DNA of 7,146 bases from the NCBI GenBank assembly GCA_022424815.1, contig JAKMGS010000092.1, forward strand, positions 1 through 7,146, in the 5' to 3' direction. Positions within the stretch are counted from its first letter, which is position 1. Each line of letters opens with the position of its first letter. The stretch is from Schleiferiaceae bacterium (GTDB lineage Bacteria > Bacteroidota > Bacteroidia > Flavobacteriales > Schleiferiaceae). The position numbers and the translations under genes were made by a program. The notes under the pieces were generated by a model. The model ran no database searches. It saw only the letters and a program-made list of their open reading frames with translations, and had not been told where the DNA came from. Positions 1-6,517 of the stretch are shown one piece after another.

Positions 1-2034
1 GAGGGGAACGACGGCGGGATGAATATTTCGTACGATTATGGAGAGAGTTGGCATTTTGTAGAGAACCTGCCTTTGGCCCAATTCTACCATATCAACGTCG
101 ACGATCAGTTGCCGTATAATGTTTATGGCGGTATGCAAGACAACGGTTCGTGGAAAGGACCGGCTTACAGTCTAACCACCGACGGCATTCGCAATGAGGA
201 GTGGAGCGAACTATTCTTTGGCGACGGTTTTGATGTCGTACCCGTGCCTGGTCGTACGGACGCGGCCTACGCGCAGAGCCAAGAAGGAAATGTCGGTTTG
301 GTCAACACGCAGACCGGATATTCGGAACTCATCAAGCCTACACATCCAGATGGCGAGCGCTTGCGATGGCACTGGAATGCGCCTATTGCTCTAGACCCTC
401 ATGCGCCGGAGACGAGCTTGTACTTCGGTTCCCAATTCTTGCACAAGAGCACGGACAACGGGAAGAATTGGACCATTATTAGTCCTGATCTGACCTCGAA
501 CAATCCGGAGAAACAAAAGCAACTTGAGAGCGGGGGGCTGACCTACGATGTCACGGGTGCGGAAAACCACACGTGTTTGCTTGCGATTGCCCCGAGTGCC
601 CTAGACCAAAACGTGATTTGGACGGGATCTGACGACGGAAAGTTGCACGTGACCATGGACGGCGGGGCGAATTGGGTTGACTTGAGCAAGAAGCTGAAAG
701 GCTTGCCTGAGGGGTCTTGGATACCTCAAATTCGTGCCTCTGATTACGACAAAGGGACCGCTTGGGTGGTAGCGAACGACTACCGCAGAAATAATTGGAG
801 CGCGTACTTGTTTAAGATTGAAGAATTTGGCAAGAAGGTCACCAGTATGGTGGACGACAGCGATATTTTCGGACCTATCCTCAGTGTGTGGCAAGATCCA
901 GTGGAGCCAAACCTACTTTTTGTCGGCGGCGAATATGGATTGTACGTTAGTGCGGACGGGGGTTCTTCATACACTAAATGGACCGATGCTGTGCCGACGG
1001 TTCAAGTGATGGACCTCGCCTTCCAGGCCCGCGAAAAGGATTTGGTCCTGGGAACTTTCGGCCGCGGTGCTTGGGTGATCGATGATATCGAGCCTTTGAG
1101 GGTACTTGCGGCAGGCAATGGCCTCAGCACGCCAACGTTCTTCGAGCCGCCAACGGCGTATCAATGGGAACGTCGTCAGAGCCCTGGAGTACGCTTTGCT
1201 GGTATGTCCACCTTCCGAGGCGAAAATCGCCGTTTCGGAGCGCGCCTATCGGCTTACCTACCTGAGGTTGCCGAGGACAACAAGAAGAAATTACGTGTGG
1301 ACTATCAAAACGAAGGTGGTGATACTATTTATACCCAATATATCAGTGTGAAGGAAGCTGGATTACAGAACTGGCGTTGGGCGATGTGGGAAAAAGGTAC
1401 CGAATACCCAGAGTTCAAGGTCCGAAAAGTAGAGGAAGAGCAAAGCGATCGCCGTGGCGCTCCTGTATTGCCGGGAACCTATACCGTAACAATGAATTGG
1501 GACGGTCAAATCGCTTCACAACCACTAAAGGTTGAATACGATTTCCGCATGGCCTCTTGGGTCACAGAGGAAGATTTGATAGCGCGTCGCGAAGCCTTCA
1601 AAGCAATCGAAGGCATAGAAGCAGATTTAGACCTCGCGGTACAGTCATTGGCACAAGCCAAGGAAAACATCGAACGCCTTCAGGCCCTTTTGCAGCGTGA
1701 GCCCTATGCTTCTGATTCAGCATTGGTGGACACTGTGAAAGCGACAGCAAAAGCGTTAGAGGCTACACGTCATCATGTGTTTGGTAAAAAAGAAACCAAA
1801 GGCTATTTCGAACAGCCTGAGGTATGGTCTAGCAAATGGGGCAGTTCGTTGTGGCAGCTCTTGAGTTCATCACGCGCTTGGGGCAGCAATGAGCAAGCGT
1901 TGTTTGACCAATTATCTAAGCGTACAGAAGAGGCCACACTAACCGTCATGACCTTCCTCACAGAGGATTATAACGGCCTGTTGGAATACCTCGAAGATCA
2001 TCCGGTGGACATCATGATACCCACAGAGTATTGA
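1..2034 (+). CDS. Asp-box (BNR) / VPS10-like beta-propeller protein, 5' truncated
   Basis: The reading frame is open from base 1, so the start lies upstream; the ATG at 19 is an internal methionine. 677 codons remain. From established knowledge, proteins of this kind (often annotated as VPS10 domain or WD40/YVTN/BNR-like glycosyl hydrolase) run to roughly 1,000 residues or more, so a third or so is probably missing. Visible Asp-box motifs (S-x-D-x-G-x-x-W type) are SYDYGESW (28-51), KSTDNGKNW (445-471), TMDGGANW (652-675) and SADGGSSY (949-972, last aromatic altered). The stretch VYGGMQDNGSW and the block LGTFGRGAWVIDD (1048-1086), which closes the propeller, are typical of the family. After it come a beta-rich segment and then a charged helical, probably coiled-coil stretch (about 1567-1695). 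There is no T9SS sorting domain at the C-terminus. The true substrate is unknown; 'glycosyl hydrolase' labels for this family are not supported by any catalytic residue I can identify. It is probably exported, but the signal peptide region is not in the window. Confidence 0.85.
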   Translation, partial: EGNDGGMNISYDYGESWHFVENLPLAQFYHINVDDQLPYNVYGGMQDNGSWKGPAYSLTTDGIRNEEWSELFFGDGFDVVPVPGRTDAAYAQSQEGNVGLVNTQTGYSELIKPTHPDGERLRWHWNAPIALDPHAPETSLYFGSQFLHKSTDNGKNWTIISPDLTSNNPEKQKQLESGGLTYDVTGAENHTCLLAIAPSALDQNVIWTGSDDGKLHVTMDGGANWVDLSKKLKGLPEGSWIPQIRASDYDKGTAWVVANDYRRNNWSAYLFKIEEFGKKVTSMVDDSDIFGPILSVWQDPVEPNLLFVGGEYGLYVSADGGSSYTKWTDAVPTVQVMDLAFQAREKDLVLGTFGRGAWVIDDIEPLRVLAAGNGLSTPTFFEPPTAYQWERRQSPGVRFAGMSTFRGENRRFGARLSAYLPEVAEDNKKKLRVDYQNEGGDTIYTQYISVKEAGLQNWRWAMWEKGTEYPEFKVRKVEEEQSDRRGAPVLPGTYTVTMNWDGQIASQPLKVEYDFRMASWVTEEDLIARREAFKAIEGIEADLDLAVQSLAQAKENIERLQALLQREPYASDSALVDTVKATAKALEATRHHVFGKKETKGYFEQPEVWSSKWGSSLWQLLSSSRAWGSNEQALFDQLSKRTEEATLTVMTFLTEDYNGLLEYLEDHPVDIMIPTEY

Positions 2035-2047
2035 AGATAAATATGAC

Positions 2048-2082
2048 TTGAAATATTCAGGCTTATCGAACGTTTTATTTTG
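2048..2082 (+). promoter_or_regulatory. Weak candidate promoter for the WD40 gene
   Basis: TTATTTTG at 2075-2082 matches the Bacteroidota -7 element TAnnTTTG at all but one fixed position. A TTG at 2048-2050 could be the -33 element, but the 24-base spacer is longer than the usual 17-23. Initiation would leave a leader of only a few bases before the ATG at 2096. The gap from the upstream gene is 61 bases with no terminator, so co-transcription with that gene is equally possible. Confidence 0.25.
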
Positions 2083-2095
2083 AAACAAACAACCA

Positions 2096-3292
2096 ATGAA
2101 CCTACCTAAAAAAGCATTATTTGTAAGTCTCTTTTTTTTGTTTGCCCATCAAGCAGTGGCGCTTGATTTTGTCAAGGGAAATCTGATCGATACTGCTATT
2201 TCTGAAGATTTCTCCGGTTATTCTAGTTGGACTCCAAATGGGCACGTAATTCTTCGTGGCGAAGATTCCCTTCAGGTGTGGAACGGCGATTTATCGCTGT
2301 GTGAATATACCCTGCCCGTAGAGAGTTGGGAAAAAGTTCAGTTGACCAATGATCTTTTGATTAATGCAAAGGGTGATACTGCGTATATCTGGGACATCGC
2401 TACGGGCAGTCTTCGAGCTGTGCTTCCTCATCCTGCTCATGTTGCAAGTTTAGCGGTGGATCCTGAAAAGAAAACTTTGGCTGCCGCCTGTTGGGATCAA
2501 CGCGTTTATTTATGGGATCTAAAAAAAGGATCCTTATTGCAAACATTGGTACCCAAGTCGTTGAAAAATTATGACCCATCTGACCTTTCCATTTTAGTCA
2601 CATTCAGCGATGATGGACAATATATCTGCAGTGCTGGCGAGTTAGGAGAAGTGAATGTTTGGGAGAAGAAGCGTAAAAAATATACGTACAAGGTGAGATT
2701 GCCTTTAACGCATTATAAGGATTGGACCTATAGCGCTGATTTTAATTCAGAATCAACTATCCTGGTCACCACTCATAGAGATAGTCTAGCTGTTTTTTGG
2801 GATATTAAAACTGGGGAAGAGATACTGAATTTTGATGCTGAACAGGATAGGTTTACAGATGCTTTCTATTGGAAAGACTTGTTCTTTTTGGAGTTTACTC
2901 CAAGAACAAAATCACCTTATGGTGGATATGAATATCATCAATCTATTTGGCAAGTATTTTCGGCCGATTCTTTGAACTACCAGGTAGGTTTGGAGAATTC
3001 ATTGTGGAGCAAGCACGGATATCACCATAGTTTTAGTCCCAATGGGAAAACTATACTTTCTAGAAAACCCCGAAGTGGATTTCCTCCCTTTGATTCCGAT
3101 AGTACGGTTTATATCTGGGACACCGAACGCTGGGAACCCATTCAAACTATACATTCCAGTACTGGTAGTATTCGCTCTTTCGAATACAGTCCTGACGGTC
3201 ATCATATTTTAACCTCCACAAAACAAGAAGTGATTATAAGAAATTCAGCTTCGTTGACTATTGTGGCGAGGAGAAGAAAGCCAATTTTCTAA
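2096..3292 (+). CDS. Exported WD40-repeat beta-propeller protein, function unknown
   Basis: A complete 398-residue protein. Residues 1-23 look like a Sec signal peptide: MNLPKK, then a hydrophobic core ALFVSLFFLFA, then a likely cut after AVA. No lipobox cysteine is present. The rest resembles a six- or seven-blade WD40 propeller; WD-type blade ends are VW (61-62), YIWD (97-100), YLWD (138-141), NVWE (187-190), VFWD (233-236) and YIWD (339-342), with the 'FSxDGxxI'/'YSPDGHHI' strand turns preceding several of them. The C-terminus is basic (RRRKPIF) and is not a T9SS sorting domain, so a periplasmic location is the simplest inference. No catalytic domain is fused. It follows the Asp-box gene by 61 bases on the same strand and ends just before a strong terminator. 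Sampled lines are AT-rich (about 33-42% GC for 2341-2400, 2821-2880 and 2881-2940) against 55-60% in sampled lines of the upstream gene, which hints at a different history. The precise role is not recognisable. Confidence 0.85.
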   Translation: MNLPKKALFVSLFFLFAHQAVALDFVKGNLIDTAISEDFSGYSSWTPNGHVILRGEDSLQVWNGDLSLCEYTLPVESWEKVQLTNDLLINAKGDTAYIWDIATGSLRAVLPHPAHVASLAVDPEKKTLAAACWDQRVYLWDLKKGSLLQTLVPKSLKNYDPSDLSILVTFSDDGQYICSAGELGEVNVWEKKRKKYTYKVRLPLTHYKDWTYSADFNSESTILVTTHRDSLAVFWDIKTGEEILNFDAEQDRFTDAFYWKDLFFLEFTPRTKSPYGGYEYHQSIWQVFSADSLNYQVGLENSLWSKHGYHHSFSPNGKTILSRKPRSGFPPFDSDSTVYIWDTERWEPIQTIHSSTGSIRSFEYSPDGHHILTSTKQEVIIRNSASLTIVARRRKPIF

Positions 3293-3294
3293 CT

Positions 3295-3323
3295 AAAAAG
3301 GCGCCCTGTAGGGCGCCTTTTTT
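3295..3323. terminator. Bidirectional intrinsic terminator between convergent genes
   Basis: A perfect 7-bp GC stem (GGCGCCC 3300-3306, GGGCGCC 3311-3317) with a four-base loop is flanked by AAAAA (3295-3299) and TTTTTT (3318-3323). Read on the + strand it ends the WD40 gene, whose stop codon finishes at 3292. Read on the - strand the A-tract becomes the U-tract, so it can also end the protease transcript, which arrives from the right. Confidence 0.93.
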
Positions 3324-3332
3324 ATGCTCAAA

Positions 3333-3363
3333 TTTTCGGCTCCGCCGGGGGCTTCGCCGAGAA
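3333..3363. repeat. GC-rich inverted repeat downstream of the protease gene
   Basis: TTTTCGGC (3333-3340) pairs with GCCGAGAA (3356-3363), with one G-U pair, around a 15-base loop. Alternatively the same bases form two small tandem hairpins with triloops: CGGC-TCC-GCCG (3337-3347) and GGC-TTC-GCC (3350-3358). It sits 10 bases past the protease stop and before the main terminator on that strand. It could be a 3' stabilising hairpin or an accessory terminator, or one copy of a dispersed short repeat; the window alone does not tell. Confidence 0.5.
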
Positions 3364-3373
3364 GGATCGTGTT

Positions 3374-5410
3374 TTATTGAATGATCAATTGTTTGCGAAC
3401 ACCTTCGGTTTGGAAGATGTAATAGCCTGGGCTCGCATTGACCTGGAGACTGGCATCCAATGCCAACGTACCTTGTTGGATCTCACGGCCGTCGATGCTA
3501 AAGATGCGGTACGCTGTGCCTGCAGGCAAACCTTCTACTTGGAAAAGGCCATTGCTTGGATTTGGGAAGATGTTAATGTTGTTGACGCTCAACTCTTCCT
3601 GATCCAGAGTAACGTCTAGGTTGAAGGCATCCAAGAAGGCGTTATTACCCCCTCCTGAAATGAAATCGACCTTGATCATAATAGGCGCACCACCCGCGTA
3701 GTCATTCAAATTGATGCTCGTGCTTCTCCAGTTGCTGGCTGAGGTCGGGTTCCAAGGATTTGCCTTATTCAGCGCTGCATAGAGTAGCGGTCCTAAAATG
3801 GTGCGTACCTCTTCCCAAGTCTCTCCACAATCTTGACTCACGCTAATTCTCAATTTATCCTGGGCCTGACCTGGCTTGCTGGCAATGGCATAGCGGAAGC
3901 CCAAAGACATTGCCGTCGCACGACTTACCACAATCTGATCTGTAATCAAGGCATCCGAATTATCAGGGTCGTTGTTAAAGTTGTCCAGCTTGACACAATA
4001 ATTGCCTTCGAAGTGGTTGTAGCTGTTGCGTTCCCATTTAATATCATCACCGTCGGCATTCTCTACGTGCCAAGTGCCATTAGGGACATCGTGGAATTCA
4101 AAGCCTGAGCTGAAGTTGTTGACCCACATGTTAGGGCCACCGCCAGATCTCATTACACTCATGTAACCATCTACCAAGGATTGTGATGATCCTGTGGCAT
4201 TGGTTACCGTTAGGCCAACTGTATAGTTCGAATATCCCATAAGACTCGTAGAGTTGTAGGTCACGGTAGGGTTCTGAGCCGTGGAAGTAGAGGGCGTACC
4301 TCCAGGGAAGTACCAGGACCAGCTCGTTGGGTTCCCAAACTCACTTTTATCTGTGAACTGAACGGTTGTTCCGTTACAAATGACCGTTTGACTGGCCCCA
4401 AAGTTCGCCTGTGGCGCACACGGCAAAACAGCTTGAGGATCTATCCCTGTGGCTGTGGCGTTTGTTGCGGAGACTAAATACCCTCGTAAGGGCGCTGAAT
4501 TAAGACTGGCACGCATGATCGCTTTTTGATCGTCGGTGAACATATTCACACAATCATCATCGGCATAATCCATGTAGTTTTCAATCTGGTCGGGAAGGTT
4601 CGGGTTGTCATTCGAACAGGTGTTTGCTGTGAGGTTACAACCGAAGCTGGCTTCATCAACCGGGGGAGTATCGGCACAATTATCGCCTTGGAAACAGCCG
4701 CCCTTGAACGGGTGGTCCAGACCGAGGTAGTGGCCCATCTCGTGGGTGAGTGTGCGTCCGCGGCTCGAGCTGGTTCCGATGCGGCCCATGCGGTCGTGGC
4801 GAATCACAATCCCATCGTAGGTAGTGCTTTGACCCGGACTTGGTTTATAAGCATAACCCAAAACAGTTCCTTGCCCTGAGCTTCCTAGGTCGATGGATCT
4901 TACGACCCAAATATTTACGTACTTCGTGCGAGGCCAGCTTTTTAAGCCCTTCACGTTGTTGTTCGCATTCACAGAGAGCGCGCTCTGAGTACGGGTAATT
5001 CCAGTATGACAATTGCCATTCGGATCTAGTTTGGCCAATTTAAATTCAATCTCACAATCAGCCGCAACACCTACAAAAGTGCCCCGTGTGTCGCTAGTAT
5101 CGGGGTTCAATCGACGGTAATCTTCGTTCAATACCTCGATGGCATTTTTGACCTGTTTGTCGGTGATGTTATCTGATGCATTGTCATAGATAATGTGTAC
5201 GACCACGGGAATGGTGAATACTGTGCCCTCTGTTTTTTGATCCGAGTCAAAATCTACGGTGCTGATAAACTCGGCCCAATCTGACTCAAAATTAGGATTT
5301 TGGCGCTTGATTTCTTCCTCTAGGAGATCGTGTCCACATTTCTGTCCGAAGGAATGTGTTGATACTAAGGCAAATGCTAATAAAATGGGGTATTTGAGGT
5401 ATTTTCGCAT
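3374..5410 (-). CDS. Secreted M43-family zinc metalloprotease with T9SS sorting domain
   Basis: 678 residues from the ATG at 5410. That start directly precedes a good signal peptide (MRKYLKYPILLAFALVSTHS, cut near SFG-Q); an in-frame TTG nine bases upstream is less likely. The catalytic domain (about 60-315) has the extended zinc site HEMGHYLGLDH (223-233: ligands H223, H227, H233, catalytic E224) and a Met-turn NYMDY (M280). Several cysteines lie between them, as in M43 pappalysin/cytophagalysin-like enzymes (known of the family). Next comes a PKD-type domain (about 330-420), then a MAM-like or 'choice-of-anchor' jelly-roll (about 430-600) containing an Asp-box-like SQDCGETW. The last 70 residues begin INIFPNPSNG and form a type A Por/T9SS C-terminal sorting domain. 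The protein should therefore cross the outer membrane by T9SS and be released or anchored at the surface, cutting extracellular proteins. All catalytic residues are intact. The gene is monocistronic here, convergent with the WD40 gene and divergent from rplM. The specific substrate is unknown. Confidence 0.95.
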   Translation of the reverse strand: MRKYLKYPILLAFALVSTHSFGQKCGHDLLEEEIKRQNPNFESDWAEFISTVDFDSDQKTEGTVFTIPVVVHIIYDNASDNITDKQVKNAIEVLNEDYRRLNPDTSDTRGTFVGVAADCEIEFKLAKLDPNGNCHTGITRTQSALSVNANNNVKGLKSWPRTKYVNIWVVRSIDLGSSGQGTVLGYAYKPSPGQSTTYDGIVIRHDRMGRIGTSSSRGRTLTHEMGHYLGLDHPFKGGCFQGDNCADTPPVDEASFGCNLTANTCSNDNPNLPDQIENYMDYADDDCVNMFTDDQKAIMRASLNSAPLRGYLVSATNATATGIDPQAVLPCAPQANFGASQTVICNGTTVQFTDKSEFGNPTSWSWYFPGGTPSTSTAQNPTVTYNSTSLMGYSNYTVGLTVTNATGSSQSLVDGYMSVMRSGGGPNMWVNNFSSGFEFHDVPNGTWHVENADGDDIKWERNSYNHFEGNYCVKLDNFNNDPDNSDALITDQIVVSRATAMSLGFRYAIASKPGQAQDKLRISVSQDCGETWEEVRTILGPLLYAALNKANPWNPTSASNWRSTSINLNDYAGGAPIMIKVDFISGGGNNAFLDAFNLDVTLDQEELSVNNINIFPNPSNGLFQVEGLPAGTAYRIFSIDGREIQQGTLALDASLQVNASPGYYIFQTEGVRKQLIIQ

Positions 5411-5473
5411 GCTCGGCAAGTTCGTTCATTCACATCATTCTTGCAACACAAAAACCGAGCCGCCAAAAACATG

Positions 5474-5506
5474 CTAACAATTTGTTTGTAGATTTTTGGT
5501 TGTTAG
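5474..5506. promoter_or_regulatory. Inverted repeat CTAACAA-N19-TTGTTAG, possible operator
   Basis: A perfect 7-bp inverted repeat (5474-5480 and 5500-5506) lies in the intergenic region between the divergent protease and rplM genes. The right arm lies just downstream of the proposed -33 TTTG of the rplM promoter, which falls inside the spacer. A dimeric regulator or chance could explain it. On the - strand the left arm also supplies a TTG that lies 21 bases from a poor -7 element (GGTTTTTG, 5449-5456) for the protease gene. Confidence 0.35.
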
Positions 5507-5527
5507 GCAAATAAAGATGTATTTTCG
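5495..5527 (+). promoter_or_regulatory. Bacteroidota-type promoter of the rplM-rpsI-rpsB operon
   Basis: TTTG at 5495-5498 serves as the -33 element and TATTTTCG at 5520-5527 as the -7 element (consensus TAnnTTTG, one mismatch). The spacer is 21 bases, within the range known for this phylum's primary sigma factor. The bases that follow (CAGCCC) are typical of the start region of such promoters. The transcript would have a leader of about 50 bases before the GTG at 5584. Confidence 0.6.
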
Positions 5528-5529
5528 CA

Positions 5530-5583
5530 GCCCTTTTTAGGGGGATGTTTCGGCATTCAAATAACATATAAAACGCTATAGCG
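5530..5583 (+). promoter_or_regulatory. rplM 5' leader with possible L13 autoregulatory structure
   Basis: The leader contains a short hairpin, CCC-TTTTTA-GGG (5531-5542), and a perfect 10-base palindrome CGCTATAGCG (5574-5583) that touches the start codon. No Shine-Dalgarno site is present. L13 operons are commonly controlled through their mRNA leaders, and I recall a leader motif described for L13 in Bacteroidia, but I cannot verify a match here. The stems are short, so the structural claim is tentative. Confidence 0.35.
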
Positions 5584-6039
5584 GTGAATACATTAAGTTA
5601 CAAAACAGTTTCAGCCAACGCGGCGACCGTAGATAAGAACTGGGTAGTAGTAGATGCAGAAGGTCAAACTTTGGGCCGTCTAGCTTCTAAAGTTGCATTG
5701 CTTCTAAGAGGTAAGCGCAAGCCAAATTACACGCCTCACGTTGACTGTGGTGATAACGTGATCATTCTAAATGCTGATAAGGTTGTTTTGACTGGCAATA
5801 AAATGGCAGACAAAACTTACGTATGGCACACTGGTTACCCAGGTGGTCAGCGTACAACCAACCCAGAACAAATGATGGCTAAGTTCCCAGAGCGCGTCGT
5901 AGAAAAGGCGGTAAAAGGAATGTTGCCTAAGAATCGTTTGGGCGCTCAGTTGTTCCGCAACCTACACGTGCATGCTGGTGGCGAGCACAAGCACGAGGCA
6001 CAACAGCCGACTGCGATCAATATTAATGAAATCAAATAA
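5584..6039 (+). CDS. rplM: 50S ribosomal protein L13 (uL13)
   Basis: 151 residues, the usual length for bacterial L13 (about 140-155). The protein assembles early into the large ribosomal subunit. Diagnostic stretches are WVVVDAEGQTLGRLASKVA (20-38), the GKRKPNYTPHVDCGD block, VWHTGYPGG (80-88) and the family signature around VVEKAVKGMLPKNRLG (105-120) followed by FRNLHVHAGGEHKHE. The N-terminus MNTLSYKTVSAN matches the form I know from Flavobacteriia. The start must be the GTG at 5584: an in-frame TAA lies at 5569-5571, there is no ATG between it and the conserved N-terminus, and no later methionine would preserve the domain. It is the first gene of an operon, with rpsI beginning 10 bases after its stop. 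Confidence 0.98.
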   Translation: MNTLSYKTVSANAATVDKNWVVVDAEGQTLGRLASKVALLLRGKRKPNYTPHVDCGDNVIILNADKVVLTGNKMADKTYVWHTGYPGGQRTTNPEQMMAKFPERVVEKAVKGMLPKNRLGAQLFRNLHVHAGGEHKHEAQQPTAININEIK

Positions 6040-6049
6040 GTAATAATAA

Positions 6050-6436
6050 ATGGCAAAGTTTCACGCAATTGGAAGACGTAAATCTTCTGTGGCTCGTGTC
6101 TACATGGATGAAGGCAAAGGCGCCATCACCATCAACGGCAAGGACTACAAGGACTACTTCACTACTGCACCTTTGCACTACAAATTGGAACAGCCTTTCA
6201 ATTTGACTGAGACTACTGGCAAGTATGACGTTAAGGTAAACGTTATAGGTGGCGGTATCACTGGTCAAGCTGAGGCCATCCGTTTGGGTGTAAGCCGTAT
6301 TCTTTCTGAAATTGATCAGGAGAATCGCGTAGCATTGAAGCCCGTCGGACTTCTTACTCGTGACCCTCGTATGGTGGAACGTAAGAAATTCGGTCAGAAG
6401 AAAGCACGTAAGAAATTCCAGTTCTCTAAACGTTAA
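6050..6436 (+). CDS. rpsI: 30S ribosomal protein S9 (uS9)
   Basis: 128 residues, full length for the family. S9 sits in the head of the small subunit and its C-terminal tail reaches the P-site tRNA. Visible hallmarks are GRRKSSVARV (8-17), GGGITGQAEAIRLGVSRIL (67-85), LLTRDPRMVERKKFGQKKARK (101-121) and the universally conserved end QFSKR. The gene begins 10 bases after the rplM stop, the standard L13-S9 pairing, and is preceded by an AT-rich AATAATAA leader without a Shine-Dalgarno site, as is usual in Bacteroidota. Translation is probably coupled to or concurrent with rplM. Confidence 0.98.
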   Translation: MAKFHAIGRRKSSVARVYMDEGKGAITINGKDYKDYFTTAPLHYKLEQPFNLTETTGKYDVKVNVIGGGITGQAEAIRLGVSRILSEIDQENRVALKPVGLLTRDPRMVERKKFGQKKARKKFQFSKR

Positions 6437-6517
6437 TCGAGATTTAGTATCCAAATGGGCTAGACTCTTTAAAAGGCTACTAGCACATTGCTTACTACGG
6501 AAAGTAAACTCAAAAAA
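6437..6517 (+). promoter_or_regulatory. rpsI-rpsB intercistronic leader with two candidate hairpins
   Basis: This 81-base gap is much longer than the 10 bases between rplM and rpsI. It holds GCTAG (6459-6463) paired with CTAGC (6480-6484), with an inner CTTT/AAAG complement, and then TTACT (6492-6496) paired with AGTAA (6503-6507) around a six-base loop. The second stem ends 10 bases before the rpsB ATG. No T-tract follows either stem, so neither is a classic terminator, and no TAnnTTTG promoter element is evident. An S2-responsive control element is an inference only. Confidence 0.35.

Noticed and set aside
19..21. ATG at 19 as the true start of the first gene
   Set aside because: The frame continues upstream to base 1 with family-typical residues (GNDGG before the methionine), and the first visible Asp-box would be left without the rest of the propeller.
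4526..4879. Open frame of about 117 codons on the + strand inside the protease gene
   Set aside because: It is antisense to the catalytic domain and has no family resemblance or credible leader; a shadow of the real gene.
5408..5419. TTG start three codons upstream of the protease ATG
   Set aside because: It would add only MPS before the signal peptide. The ATG at 5410 is a stronger codon and gives a standard signal peptide beginning MRKYLKY.
5411..5583. Small RNA or tRNA gene in the largest intergenic gap
   Set aside because: No cloverleaf, no strong hairpin with a T-tract and no independent promoter beyond that of rplM could be found.
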